From Gnetum montanum (lineage: Eukaryota > Streptophyta > Gnetopsida > Gnetales > Gnetaceae), in assembly GCA_015680685.1 (NCBI GenBank), contig MNCI01011917.1, positions 92,265 to 115,966 on the forward strand: a DNA stretch of 23,702 nt, in the 5' to 3' direction. The notes beneath the pieces were generated by a model, which did not search any database, was not told the DNA's origin, and saw only the letters and a list, made by a program, of their open reading frames with translations. This document shows, in pieces, positions 1 through 9,359 of this stretch; the stretch's first letter is position 1, and every line of letters begins with the position of its first letter. A program made the position numbers and the translations under genes.

Positions 1-59
1 ATTCAAAGTTATAGTAAAAATATTTATTATTTGTTTGGATTAAAGTTTGTGTAAGTTTC

Positions 60-965
60 ACTACTTTTACCTCAAAGATGTAAGTTTAATAGGCATTTTT
101 AATGATGAACTAGAAAAGTGGATTAAATAGGTACCTACAAATCATGCTATTAAAGTGGATTAGTCATGGATATAACTTTTAATCTTTGAAGATGATGTAG
201 CACTAATACCAAATTTAGAAAAGATTAAAAGAAATGTTACATCAACTATAAAAAATTTCTGAATATACAAAAATAAAGGTGAATATTCAAAAAAACAAAA
301 GTGCTAATTTGTGAAACAAATAAGAGAAAATATACTTTTTAACTAAATGATGAAAAAATTGAGATTATAGATACTTATAGATATTTAGAAGTATAATGCT
401 TTCAAAATTATAAGTAGAAGCATTGTTATCATAAGTAGTTTCAAATGGATGGAAGACTTTCTATACAATGAAGAACAAATGTAACAATCACAATATTTGG
501 ACTTGGATAATTTAAAAATATATTTTTAAAAAATTATATAAACTATAGTGCTTTATAGGTGTGTGGTGTGGGACTTCAGTCTTGATCAAGAATCATGAAA
601 AAAAATTGAAAAACTTCAAAAATTCTTCTTGTTAGATGAAATGAAGGTGAAAACTCAAGTAGCATATGCAATACTTTTATTCAAGGCTAATCTATTATCA
701 TTGGAAGTTGAAGTAATGTATTAGTTGTTAACATTATAGTTAAAAAATAAAAACAACAACTATCACTACAAAAATGTGGTATGGATAATATTCATGGAAT
801 ACTAAATTTAGAATAAGCTTGGAAACTTGTTACAAAAAAAGTTTTAAAGAGATGTAAAAATGAGCCACAAATAAAAAAAAAGCTTCAATTTTTCTAACAA
901 AATATCAGAGGTGGCAGATATAATGAAACAAAATGTTTATATGTGACAATTTTGAAACACCATAA
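60..965 (+). pseudogene. LINE reverse transcriptase fragment, 5' portion (L1/RTE-like)
   Basis: Decayed coding DNA for the reverse transcriptase of a non-LTR retrotransposon, which would copy its own RNA at a nicked target. Reading with frame changes, I see a stretch like SLIGIFNDELEKWI (near 85-125), matching the family's 'SPTLF-IDELE' segment. LLIFEDDVALI follows at 176-208, with FEDD (185-196) in place of the catalytic (F/Y)ADD box. TKVLIC then IEIIDTYRYLEV (about 290-392) match the 'KTKVMVF' and 'YKYLG' blocks, and TIVLYRCVVWDFS (542-580) matches the 'VVLYGCEVW' block. All are in the family's usual order. Stops and frameshifts are frequent, so it is dead. The 5' end lies outside the window and the 3' end is interrupted near 970. 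Clade (L1 or RTE) is uncertain; the LINE identity is fairly sure. Confidence 0.72.
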
Positions 966-1250
966 AATTTCGAGGCACTCTTACTTCACCAGGGTCTTGG
1001 AACTAAGGCAAGAATTTCCACAAGTGTAGCCTCATGATAGTTTGATAGGAAATGAAGGCACTGAGGTTAGACTATCCAGTCTAGCAAGTTTTCTATCTCC
1101 AGAGCTGACAGGCCTGATGGACTCTCCAGCCTACCCACCTGGAAAATTCACCCAGCTGACAGTCTACTCAAAAACCATGCTAGGAGCTGTTGAGAGTGTT
1201 TGGGATGAGCAAAACAATTCGGAAAGTTTTCTAGTGGAGAAGTCTACTAT

Positions 1251-1813
1251 GCTACGCTACACTGCGTAGCGTAGCAAGCCTTCGAAAAATCAAACAAGTG
1301 TTCAAATACAAGTTTTGGCAAGATGTTCGCACAAAGGCAAAGTCAGAATTCGGCCAACACAGGGTGCTACGCTATGCTACGCTACATAGCGTAGCACAAC
1401 GTAGCAAGGGAAAAACACGCAAAGACCCCTCTACCAAACCATTTCGACAGAAGGACTGCATTTAACAGCATTGTGGCTTTCAAAACTATCCTGTCTCAGT
1501 TAGCCCTTGAACCGCAAGCAAAGTTTTCTCGTGAAACCCCGCAGTTTTGACAGAAATGCAAGTTACATTGGCTACTATGCTACTCTACGCTACATAGTGT
1601 AGCATAGCATAGCAAAGATGCACATCAATAAAAATGCTCCAAAGGTTAGCCTGGCGTGCACCAAGACTTTCAGCAAAAGCTAGTGACTCCAACACAAGTT
1701 TTCTGTTTAAACCGGTGGCTACACTGTGCTACGCTACATAGCGTAGCACAACGTAGCAAGCAGCTAAGCTATGTCGATGTGCTATGCTACATAGCATAGC
1801 ACAACGTAGCAAG
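1251..1813. repeat. Cluster of GCTACGC / GCGTAGC imperfect palindromes
   Basis: Five inverted-repeat blocks. At 1251-1275 there are 10-bp perfect arms (GCTACGCTAC / GTAGCGTAGC) around a 5-bp loop. At 1364-1397 and 1726-1749 the core GCTACGCTA-CA-TAGCGTAGC is nearly perfect. At about 1571-1613 and 1779-1802 the same core appears with CG changed to TG or CA. The last two blocks are 53 bp apart and each is followed by AACGTAGCAAGC, so part of the cluster is a direct tandem repeat. The cluster lies 200-770 bp upstream of a TATA box. Changes between copies are mainly transitions at CpG. Such DNA could form hairpins or bind a dimeric protein; neither can be told from sequence. Confidence 0.85.
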
Positions 1814-2015
1814 CGGCTATGCTACTTCAATGTGCTTCATTTCTCACTTGCATTGTTGGCACACTGAATTCCAGCATCTCCAATTTCGACAACATGGTTG
1901 CAGCGTAGCAAGTTCATGACCAGCATTGCACATCTACACAGTATGGGCACGTCAACATCTTGTGGGGTCCAGGACACGTGGCACCTAAACTGCATTTCTT
2001 GCCTGCTCCTGGCCC

Positions 2016-2023
2016 TATAAATA
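2016..2023 (+). promoter_or_regulatory. TATAAATA box in the insert
   Basis: TATAAATA in a locally GC-rich setting (CCC before, CCCC after), downstream of the palindrome cluster. Its arrangement matches the U3 promoters of the LTRs elsewhere in this window. Transcription would run to the right. No open frame follows within the insert. Confidence 0.5.
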
Positions 2024-2544
2024 CCCCGATGAGCAACGCTCAAAGTTTTGGCAATTTTGGGTTGGCATTTTTGGCATTAGCACTTTCAGTTGGCTTGTTG
2101 ACAATTTGCATTGTTGGCTTTTAAGTTCACATCAAAGAGCATAGTTGGCACATTTTGAGCATTCCGATTACTTTCGAACTCTCTGTTTGCCTCCGGCATG
2201 GTGTAACTTGTTATACATTTTCAAACAAAGCAAAGAATTGAACCCTCGACCTTGAGGCGGTGCATTTTCTTACCTAAGTTTATTCTGTTATCTCTGTATT
2301 ATTATTGCTATTTGGAATTATTTCCTTCATTCCTGCATTTATTGATCATCAATTTTACCTCATGCATTTCACATTTAAAACAATGTTCATGTAAGGTTAA
2401 GTTACACCGATTAAGTCCCTGTCTGATCGACCAGACTATTCAGGGCGCTCCATTTCCATTTTATCCAACATGACCCTTGCACAGATCCAGGGTTAAACTA
2501 TTTGCTCAGAAACCTCTCGGTGTTTCCAGCCACTGACTTTTTCG

Positions 2545-2910
2545 ATCACTACAAATTTTAATATTCATGAGAGTACTAATTAGTAGAGTAAGAATAGGAT
2601 CACATTATCTCTAAATTGAAACTAGAAGACAGAAAGAACAACATGAAGATAGAATATGTTAATTATGTTTATTGCATGTGGTAGAAGATGAGCAACATGT
2701 ATTATTAGAATGTTGCAAAACATATTTATTATGAAGAAAATGGCAAATCTCTAATTTGATTTTGTATGAGCTATGCAAGTTACCATTATTAGTTTTATGA
2801 AATTATATAGAAGACGTGTTCATGTTACATGAATATTAGACACATCTATTGTACTTAGAATTTATTGTTACTAATGTATTTTGCACAAGTTCATTTGTTT
2901 AACAGTTGAA
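2545..2910 (+). pseudogene. LINE reverse transcriptase fragment, C-terminal part
   Basis: Continuation of the LINE at the left edge. In one frame from about 2549 I read RVRIGSHYL (2585-2611), then IETRR, and then VEDEQHVLLECC (2681-2716). These match the C-terminal 'R-GSH-L-IE-GR ... C--C ... EDE-H-L-C' block typical of plant LINEs, a zinc-finger-like tail after the RT. Further on, LYELCKLPLL and YLEFIVTNVFCT resemble the family's last helices. In-frame stops replace what are usually Gln or Cys codons. The reading fades out at the target site of the solo LTR at 2916. Confidence 0.7.
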
Positions 2911-2915
2911 GATAT
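2911..2915. repeat. Target site duplication GATAT (left)
   Basis: GATAT directly before the LTR start TGATGAAG, repeated directly after the LTR end. Five bases is the usual length for Ty3/gypsy integration. Confidence 0.8.
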
Positions 2916-2948
2916 TGATGAAGTGCTAAAAAGTTGATGCATTGACTA

Positions 2949-3004
2949 GGCCGTGTATACGGGGCCTCGTATATGCGGCCGTGTCGACGCGGCCGCGTCG
3001 ACGC
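2949..3004. repeat. Four 14-bp tandem units (GGCC + 10-bp palindrome) in U3
   Basis: GGCC recurs at exactly 14-bp steps (2949, 2963, 2977, 2991), each followed by a 10-mer: GTGTATACGG, TCGTATATGC, GTGTCGACGC and GCGTCGACGC. The last is a perfect palindrome and the third differs by one C-to-T. Units 3 and 4 with their GGCC linker form a 24-bp dyad with one mismatch (2981-3004). It ends about 50 bp upstream of the TATA box. This is by far the most CpG-dense spot in the left half of the window. Confidence 0.92.
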
Positions 3005-3054
3005 ATCTGTCCATGCATCTATGTGGCCCCGTTTACGCAGAGCATGTTCTAACC

Positions 3055-3062
3055 TATAAATA
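3055..3062 (+). promoter_or_regulatory. TATAAATA box of the solo LTR
   Basis: TATAAATAAG, identical to the box in the LTR at 20372, 139 bp inside the LTR start. Marks the U3/R promoter, with transcription to the right. In a solo LTR it could drive read-through into flanking DNA if not silenced. Confidence 0.75.
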
Positions 3063-3227
3063 AGTGTGCTTCCGCCACACTTAGGTACCTTTTGGCAGTT
3101 GTAGCGAAGCTCTTGCAGTTTGTCTCTACGAGAGAGAATATTTTCCAAGTTCTCGCAGTAGGTGTGAGAAAGGTGTTCAACTCTTTATTCAAGCACTAAT
3201 GTACCTAAGCCCATTGGTGTGAACGGC

Positions 3228-3233
3228 AATAAA
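3228..3233 (+). terminator. Polyadenylation-type signal of the solo LTR
   Basis: AATAAA within AATAAAGATGA, about 170 bp after the TATA box. The same 11 bases occur at 20697 in the sister LTR, and a changed form (AATAACGAT) at 15322. Position and conservation suggest the R-region polyadenylation signal. Confidence 0.5.
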
Positions 3234-3817
3234 GATGAGCTTTTTAAGCATTCCTTGCAGCAATTGGACTTAGTCAATTGAGCATTCAATAGTTTAATAT
3301 TTTTATGCTTTAATATTTTCTTAAGTTTTCATTGTTATTGCTTTAATCGTTGTCACTCTTTTATAGCTTGTAAAAACCATAAGTACGACCATCTCGAACA
3401 TAAATCCAACACTTGGCAACCCAGTGGCGCTTACTATCTGGAAGCCCAGTAGTGGTTAAGGAATGCTTAGGATGTGTACGGAATATGGGATCAGATACTT
3501 ATGCTAGGGAGAGTTAAGAGATAGATTAGGATAATTATAGATTACGTAATATCCCATTTATTACATTTTATTCCAAGCATTAGACCCTAGAAGATAAGTA
3601 AAAAAGCCATAAAAATCATTTGTCTAAAGCTCACTTAACCATTGCAATCAGACACATCACAAGTGAGGTTGGAAAGACAACGACCGTTCTAACACAAGGT
3701 TTTTCTAGTTAGGGTATGGTGTATGCAAAGTGCTTGCAGTCTACGGAATTTGACCAAGTCATGTGTGAACGCCCATGATTCGCATGGTTGGGCGTAGGGG
3801 TACCTCGCCGCTCATTA

Positions 3818-3822
3818 GATAT
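3818..3822. repeat. Target site duplication GATAT (right)
   Basis: Second copy of the GATAT found at 2911-2915, directly after the LTR end. Confidence 0.8.
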
Positions 3823-4490
3823 ATAAAGTAATTGGGATTTTGATGCACTCATTTTACATCCTAACCACAATAATGAAAATAAATATTTGAATAAATTATG
3901 TTTAATGTTTGAAGATGATTTATTAGAAAAAAATTACATAAAAATGAAACCATAAATTAAAGTCAATATACTACAATGTATTAAAAATAAATTTCAATCT
4001 TTATTATTAAATATGGTTATATCCAAACATAACTACTTGAATAATGACTCGATCAACTATATCAGACATAAGTTGTGGACATGTGCCAACTATGAGAAGT
4101 CACAAGTCAAATTGCAAGAGTTTGACTAATACTTATAAAACATGATGATTTCTATATATATAAGAAAATTTTAATGATGTGTCTAGATATGCAAGACAGT
4201 CATCTAAATGGCTATGCAAGACAGTCATCTAAATGGTTATGTCAATGTAGATACATTGACATAGGGGAATGTGTTGTCTCGTAAAAAAAAATTTTATGCT
4301 TCATCATATCCTTACAACTCATTAAAAATTCATCCCAAGTTATATAAAATGAAAAAAGTCCAATTACAAAAATGTAGGGTGACCAAAACTAGATTGTCTA
4401 CATGACTACAAGTATTGCATTTACAAAATTTTTTAAAGTGATTAGTCTTTTTACAAAATTGACATCATCACTTAAAAGAATGATTTGTAA
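3823..4490. other. AT-rich stretch without recognisable gene
   Basis: No protein similarity on either strand. Contents are A/T runs, a TATATATATA tract near 4155 and a short tandem duplication at 4188-4236. Probably anciently decayed repeat DNA. Confidence 0.5.
4188..4236. repeat. Tandem duplication, 25-bp period, two copies
   Basis: TATGCAAGACAGTCATCTAA and the following ATGG occur twice, at 4188 and 4213, with no mismatch across 24 bases. The perfect identity in a heavily mutated region means the duplication is recent, probably by replication slippage. Confidence 0.85.
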
Positions 4491-4499
4491 CTAATTAGT

Positions 4500-7165
4500 A
4501 GAGAAAACTACAATCTTGAAGGTATGGATTCCTAACCCTTCTTCTTGAAGTGTTGATTTAGGAATAACAGTTTCTTTTCACTTATTAATTGTTCTCCTAT
4601 TTTTCATGCATGCTATGCAATTTCTTCAAGTACTTGGTTGTTCTATGAACAATGCAATGCTAGAAAGTTTTTTGCATTCAAAAACCAAGTGGTGAGCATG
4701 AAATACTTAATTTCCAGATTCTTCAATTGCTACTTGCATGAAGTTCATTTACTATCCAAATTAACTCTTTCACAACCTCTCTTTGCTTTGTGAACTTGCC
4801 TTCACATAGCTCCTTCTCTACCATCTCTATCTCTAGTTTCTACTCAACAATTTCATGAGCATGCTTGTCATGCTTGTACAAAGAATAAGCATCAACTAGC
4901 ATATTTCATATTCTACTTCATTACAAGATCTTTTTACTAGGGTAAAGGGTAAATTAGTGTATTGCAAATGAGCATACTTCATACAATTAAAATTTGTTGC
5001 ATGATATCAATGTTCTTAGTATGTTCTATGACTATAAACAAGTTGACATGTCGTAAGATCATCCTTCTTATAGATGTTTGCAAGTTAGTCTTGCAAATTT
5101 TTCAAATCTTTCTTATTGAGTTCTTTTTGGATTGCAACTCGATCTTTGTAGTGGTTCTTAATGATTTTTCATCCACTTAACATCATTCTACAATACTATA
5201 ATTTCATTAATTGATTACTAGATTAGCATCCACACCTCAAGCATAGATAGATCTTTGTTTTCTTATGCTAGCCTGATGATCTTCAAGTTTACCTTTACAT
5301 GTTCCTTCTTAATTTATTTAAGGTAATCCTTAGAAAAATATCTATCTTTCCTAGCTTTCTTCAACTATCTGTTGCCTAAAAAACTCCTTTACTTGTTCTT
5401 CTAGTTTTGAAATTATTTCTTTAGCTAAATGAATTTAGCTTGGACCCCAGACATCTCCCATTCATTTATTTCCGTTGCATCATTGGCTTCTTGGATTGCA
5501 TTGAACAATTAAATATTCACTTCTTCATAAAATTATAACATGTTCTTTGGTGTAATACATTGACTTGGTTTTTTAAGTTGCTCTTAAAGTTGTATCATTT
5601 CCATATGATAACTTTGATTTAGCATCTCCACAATTACAAATTTTCCTTATGGTTTTAACAATTGATATTTTAAGGTAGTGACATTCTTAATAATTTCAAA
5701 GGTTTCTAATAGAATCTACTTGACATTTTTCATTCTTCCCAGTAGATTTTGATTCTAAGATGGGATCTTTTTCTCTAAGTACACTACTACATTTGTTTGC
5801 TTTCTTCTTCTTCTTAGGCTAGTATAGAATATAATATCTTGCTCTATGCTCAAAGTGGTAGATGAAACAATAGAGATCTTTAATTACTTATCTAGCACAC
5901 TAGCAACAACTTCAACTACCTCTTCTTATCCTTGATAAGGAAGAACAAACATAGTAGCACAACTTCCTTCATCAAGCACCACCTGAAATGATGAAGCTTC
6001 CAAGATTTGAGGCCATGTTTGCTTAGCTAGGTCCCCATACTATGGTAGATAAAAACTCTAAAATCTCCTTCTAGTTGTAATCATTCACAAAATTTCTCCC
6101 TTGATTGCTTTGTGGCATTTCAAATTTGTAGTAGCACTTGGACCCACTTTTGCTATTGGTGTATGTATGGGTGCTATTAGTGCTTTTGTTGCTATTGTTG
6201 ATGTTTCTATGATGGTTTTAAGTTGTTGTTGAGCTTCTTCTTCTTTCTCTATCAAAGCTACCATCTTTCTAGACATTTGTTTCCTTAATACTACATATAA
6301 GGCATTATTCACTCTTCACTATGCATTATTTGAATATTTCATAATTCCTTCCATTATACACACTTTTCAAATTATGCAAATAAAGGGATATGTCTTTCTT
6401 CTTGTGCAATGCTTGAAAAATTGTCTTCTAATTTCCATGAATAATAAATAGGATCAATTGACATACACCAACCCCTTAAGTATAACCATGCCTTGGGCAT
6501 GGAAAACAAAGATAACATTGGCCCATATAGCAATTAGGTGATAGTTGCATATTTTAAACATTTTCTAATCCATCTTACTTGGATCTTTTATGTTGTTGAA
6601 GACTATTCCAAAGGTGTTTTTCATCATCTCTTGTTTATCCTTGCGACTAGGATGTTAGAGAATACACTTCAACCAAGTCTCTATGTTTGAAAACTTTATT
6701 TTTGAAATTTCTTCAACTATGTATGGAACATTAATGTTACCCATCATCAATGAGTTGTTCCCTTGCTTTTTTTTTTGTTGAATATAAGTATGATTCTTTA
6801 GAAAACCATTCATCATTACTAGAGAAGATTGGCCACATGGAGGATTTCTAGATTTCTATTTTGGTCTCCTTAGAACACTTCTCAAGAAGTTTGTGAGCTT
6901 AAGATCTACTTTTATTTCCTTAAGTGGGTTTTCCTCTAATATTTTTTTGTAGAGGCTCATTAACTAGGCTAACCTTGAAGTTTGAAGGAATTTGTATCGA
7001 GGCAAGGGAAGCCTCGATTATAGGTCAAACCTCACAGACCAACTCAACTTCTTATTTGACTTCTACCTCGTCTTGTGTTACTTGAGCAAATTCATGTTCC
7101 ACCCTTGGTCTTCTTTCTTTATCTTGTTTTAGTCCTTGTTGTCTATACTCCTTATGTGCAACTTG
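4500..7165 (-). pseudogene. Unrecognised decayed coding region, coiled-coil rich
   Basis: Read from high to low coordinates. The clean part is 6312 to about 5410, where one frame stays readable for some 300 codons interrupted only by stops. It begins NNALYVVLRKQMSRKMVALI, then EKEEEAQQQLKTII, and later TWPQILEASSFQVVLDEGSC, LKYQLLKP, MIQL-stop-EQLKKPS, LFNAIQEANDATEINEWEM. Heptad-like Leu/Glu/Lys/Gln spacing suggests coiled coils, and most stops sit where Gln would fit (TAA/TAG for CAA/CAG). Upstream (7165-6330), with frame changes, segments such as KERRPRVEHEFAQVTQDEVE, NIETWLKCIL and EMMKNTFGIVFNN are protein-like. Downstream to about 4500 more Lys/Glu-rich helix is seen. I do not recognise the family. 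It lies about 2.2 kb past the integrase end of the minus-strand gypsy element, the place of an extra (env-position) ORF, but could be gag or another gene of a different element. Confidence 0.5.
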
Positions 7166-9350
7166 CAACATAATTAATATGTTCTTAATTAGTGCTGTGT
7201 AGGAAATTTTGACTTAAGAATCTCTCTTGTCACTTATTAAGATTAATATGTTCACAAAAATAAAAAAAATCAACAATTAATCATCATTGCATCTCAAGTT
7301 AGCACATGGATTAAACTTATACTTTAATTTTTAAATTAGGACATTATAAAAAAATTTGAAATTTTTTTGTTCCTTTTCACTAGGAATGAATTTATAACGC
7401 TAGGTGCATAATGGTGAAAGAATTCAGGGAATTAGACTTAATATTGTAAATATATTACATTTTGAAGGTTCTAAAAGTTCATTGGCAAAAAAATCTCTAG
7501 ATCAAAATGAAATAAAATTGAGGAAAAATGGAGCTAATAGTGGATATATATAGATAATTTTTATGTATGTATTGATGTAAATGTGTGGATGCAATCAACT
7601 TCATCAACATAGATACACTAACGCATCACAACAAAAAATGCATTTTCTTTGTTTATAGTTTCAAAAACTTCAAATTTCTTTGTTTCTCTTGGAATTTTGA
7701 CCACTCTAAGATTGTAAGAATTAGATAAAATATTTATACAATTCTAATGTTTGAAAGTTGATGAAGTTCATAAAAATATTACCATTTTGTATTCTCGAAA
7801 ATGTATAAAAGACCATCACCTAAAGTGTCAATGCTCAACCTACTAAGCAAGTCCCATGAGGATTAGTGGATGAGTAATAGGCTAATCACCTTGAATGGCT
7901 ATCCTCAAGATCAAACCCACATCTTCTAAATTGAGAAATAAATATCTTATCATCACTCTAAACAATGGTTCTTTTTCTTAAAAGATATGTAAAAGAAAAA
8001 TTAAAGGATCTTTCATTATTGAATAGGTCATGTTCAATGCCACAACATTTCTAATGACTTCATGATTGAAAATCAACAAGAGTTATCTAAGTAGGTCTAT
8101 ACCATAGTAGGCTCCTATCCTTGTACCCTTGTATAGCCACTAAGTAAGATGTTCATAAGCATCTTGATAGTTTAATGTTAATCACAAATACAAGTCAAAA
8201 TAATTTTAATCAATCATTTGCAAAGATTCATCACATATCATCATATGCCTAGAAATAATAATTCACAATAAATTAGTGAGGTAAGACACTAAAGATCAAA
8301 AGAAAAGAAGAGAAAAGAACATGAAATACCTTGTACTTATGTGTAAAGTATGATTAATATTAATCACCTTACCCTTCTTTCTAGACTAAGACTAATTCAT
8401 ACCACTTACTAGTGATATTGCAATTTAAAGATGAACTTGACTATATGACCAATTTGTAATTTTATTATGGGAATAACATGAAGTGTACTAATTAATTAAA
8501 AATGTATTCTTGGATCATTGGTTTAAGATGCATCTTTAGACATGTTTTACATTCTTAGATTATTCCTTAAGGAATTTTCTTGACAAAAGTCTACCTATCA
8601 TATGTCTTTCTAGTAACATGTTAGAATCAATTAGTTTATTAATTAGTTAATCTCCAATTTGGTCAACGTATACCTTCATACATGGGTCACATTTGTTTCA
8701 TGAATTTATCCCATTTTTCAATTATTATTATATTTATGGCCAATGTAGCAATTTGTTAAAAATAATTGGTCCCATGATGTTATTTCAAGGAGTTGACAAA
8801 CTCCTTTGATGCTACACCATTTCATTCATCCTTGGTTCTTAATTCTTCATTTTGGGTTTGGTGACTATGAAGGTTTGCTAAAATTTTTTAAAGAAATAAG
8901 GATCGCATTGTATCCATGGTAATAACCTCTTATTAATGAAAAATGAAAGAATGTAAAAATAATTATTGTAAAAATAATACTTTTAATGGATGATATGAAA
9001 TGAATTTCTACAATTATGCAATACGATAACCTAGTTCATAATGTAAATCATGTTAAAATATACCAAGAATATGATTGAAATACTATCGTTAAAACTATAA
9101 AAGAAAATAAAAAAGACTTAAAAATAGAAAAATTCTTAAGAAAATGAAAAAGGTTAAGAAAGGAAAGATAGTAATAAGTAAGACAATATAAAGAGATGAT
9201 AAAAATGATAAAAACAAAAAAATATCAAGAAATAAAAAATTAATAAAAAGTTAAAAAATATTTTAAAAAGAGAAAAACTAAGCTCATTAATTTCTTATTA
9301 TTTAAGCTCAACTACCCAATGACTATGTTTGAGGATGAAGATTCTAAAGA
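7166..9350. other. AT-rich stretch without recognisable gene
   Basis: No protein similarity found on either strand. It includes a purine-rich A/G run (about 9090-9290 on the + strand) and TATATATA near 7546. If the minus-strand gypsy element were complete its 3' LTR might be expected here, but I find neither the family's TGATGA-type terminus nor GAGGTACCCC in the expected orientation. Confidence 0.45.
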
Positions 9351-9359
9351 AAAATTGAG

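Larger units (their letters stand above)
974..2540 (+). mobile_element. Insert splitting the LINE; LTR-like, termini unresolved
   Basis: About 1.57 kb of DNA that is clearly richer in G+C than its flanks separates the two LINE parts. TTTCGA occurs at both edges (968-973 and 2540-2545), which could be a target duplication, but the implied ends are not TG...CA. Inside are a cluster of GCTACGC/GCGTAGC palindromes (1251-1813), then a TATAAATA box (2016-2023) and about 500 bp of leader-like sequence. No protein family is visible; the 75-codon open frame at 1042-1269 starts at TTG and resembles nothing I know. The layout (palindromes, TATA, long leader) resembles an LTR, so a solo LTR of a different family is the leading idea. 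A Helitron or other non-autonomous element is possible. Confidence 0.4.
2916..3817 (+). mobile_element. Solo LTR (902 bp), Athila/Tat-type gypsy family
   Basis: Starts TGATGA and ends TCATTA (the family end is TCATCA; one C-to-T change), flanked on both sides by GATAT. No primer-binding site or polypurine tract adjoins, so this is a single LTR left by recombination between the two LTRs of one element. Shared with the LTRs at 15047 and 20372 are TATAAATA with a following ACACTTAGG (here and in 15047), TTTATTC and AATAAAGATGA, the GGAAAGACAACGA block, TTTGACCA, and the last 25 bp containing GGGGTACCTCGCC. U3 holds a CpG-rich 14-bp tandem array. It was inserted at the 3' end of the LINE remnant. 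Confidence 0.9.

Noticed and set aside
1042-1269. 75-codon open frame at the left of the palindrome-rich insert
   Set aside because: It starts at TTG, has no family resemblance, and runs into the palindrome cluster. Open by chance in a G+C-richer stretch.
1251-1813. CRISPR-like or satellite array of regularly spaced palindromes
   Set aside because: Spacing is irregular, blocks differ, and the setting is plant retroelement DNA. An eukaryotic promoter-associated repeat explains it better.
3823-3830. AAAGT before 2935 and after 3824 as an alternative target duplication for the solo LTR
   Set aside because: It would place the LTR end in ATATAT rather than at the conserved TCAT(C/T)A. GATAT fits both conserved ends.
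8786-8807. Small hairpin AAGGAGTT-GACA-AACTCCTT
   Set aside because: 8-bp arms are expected by chance in a window of this size, and nothing around it suggests a function.
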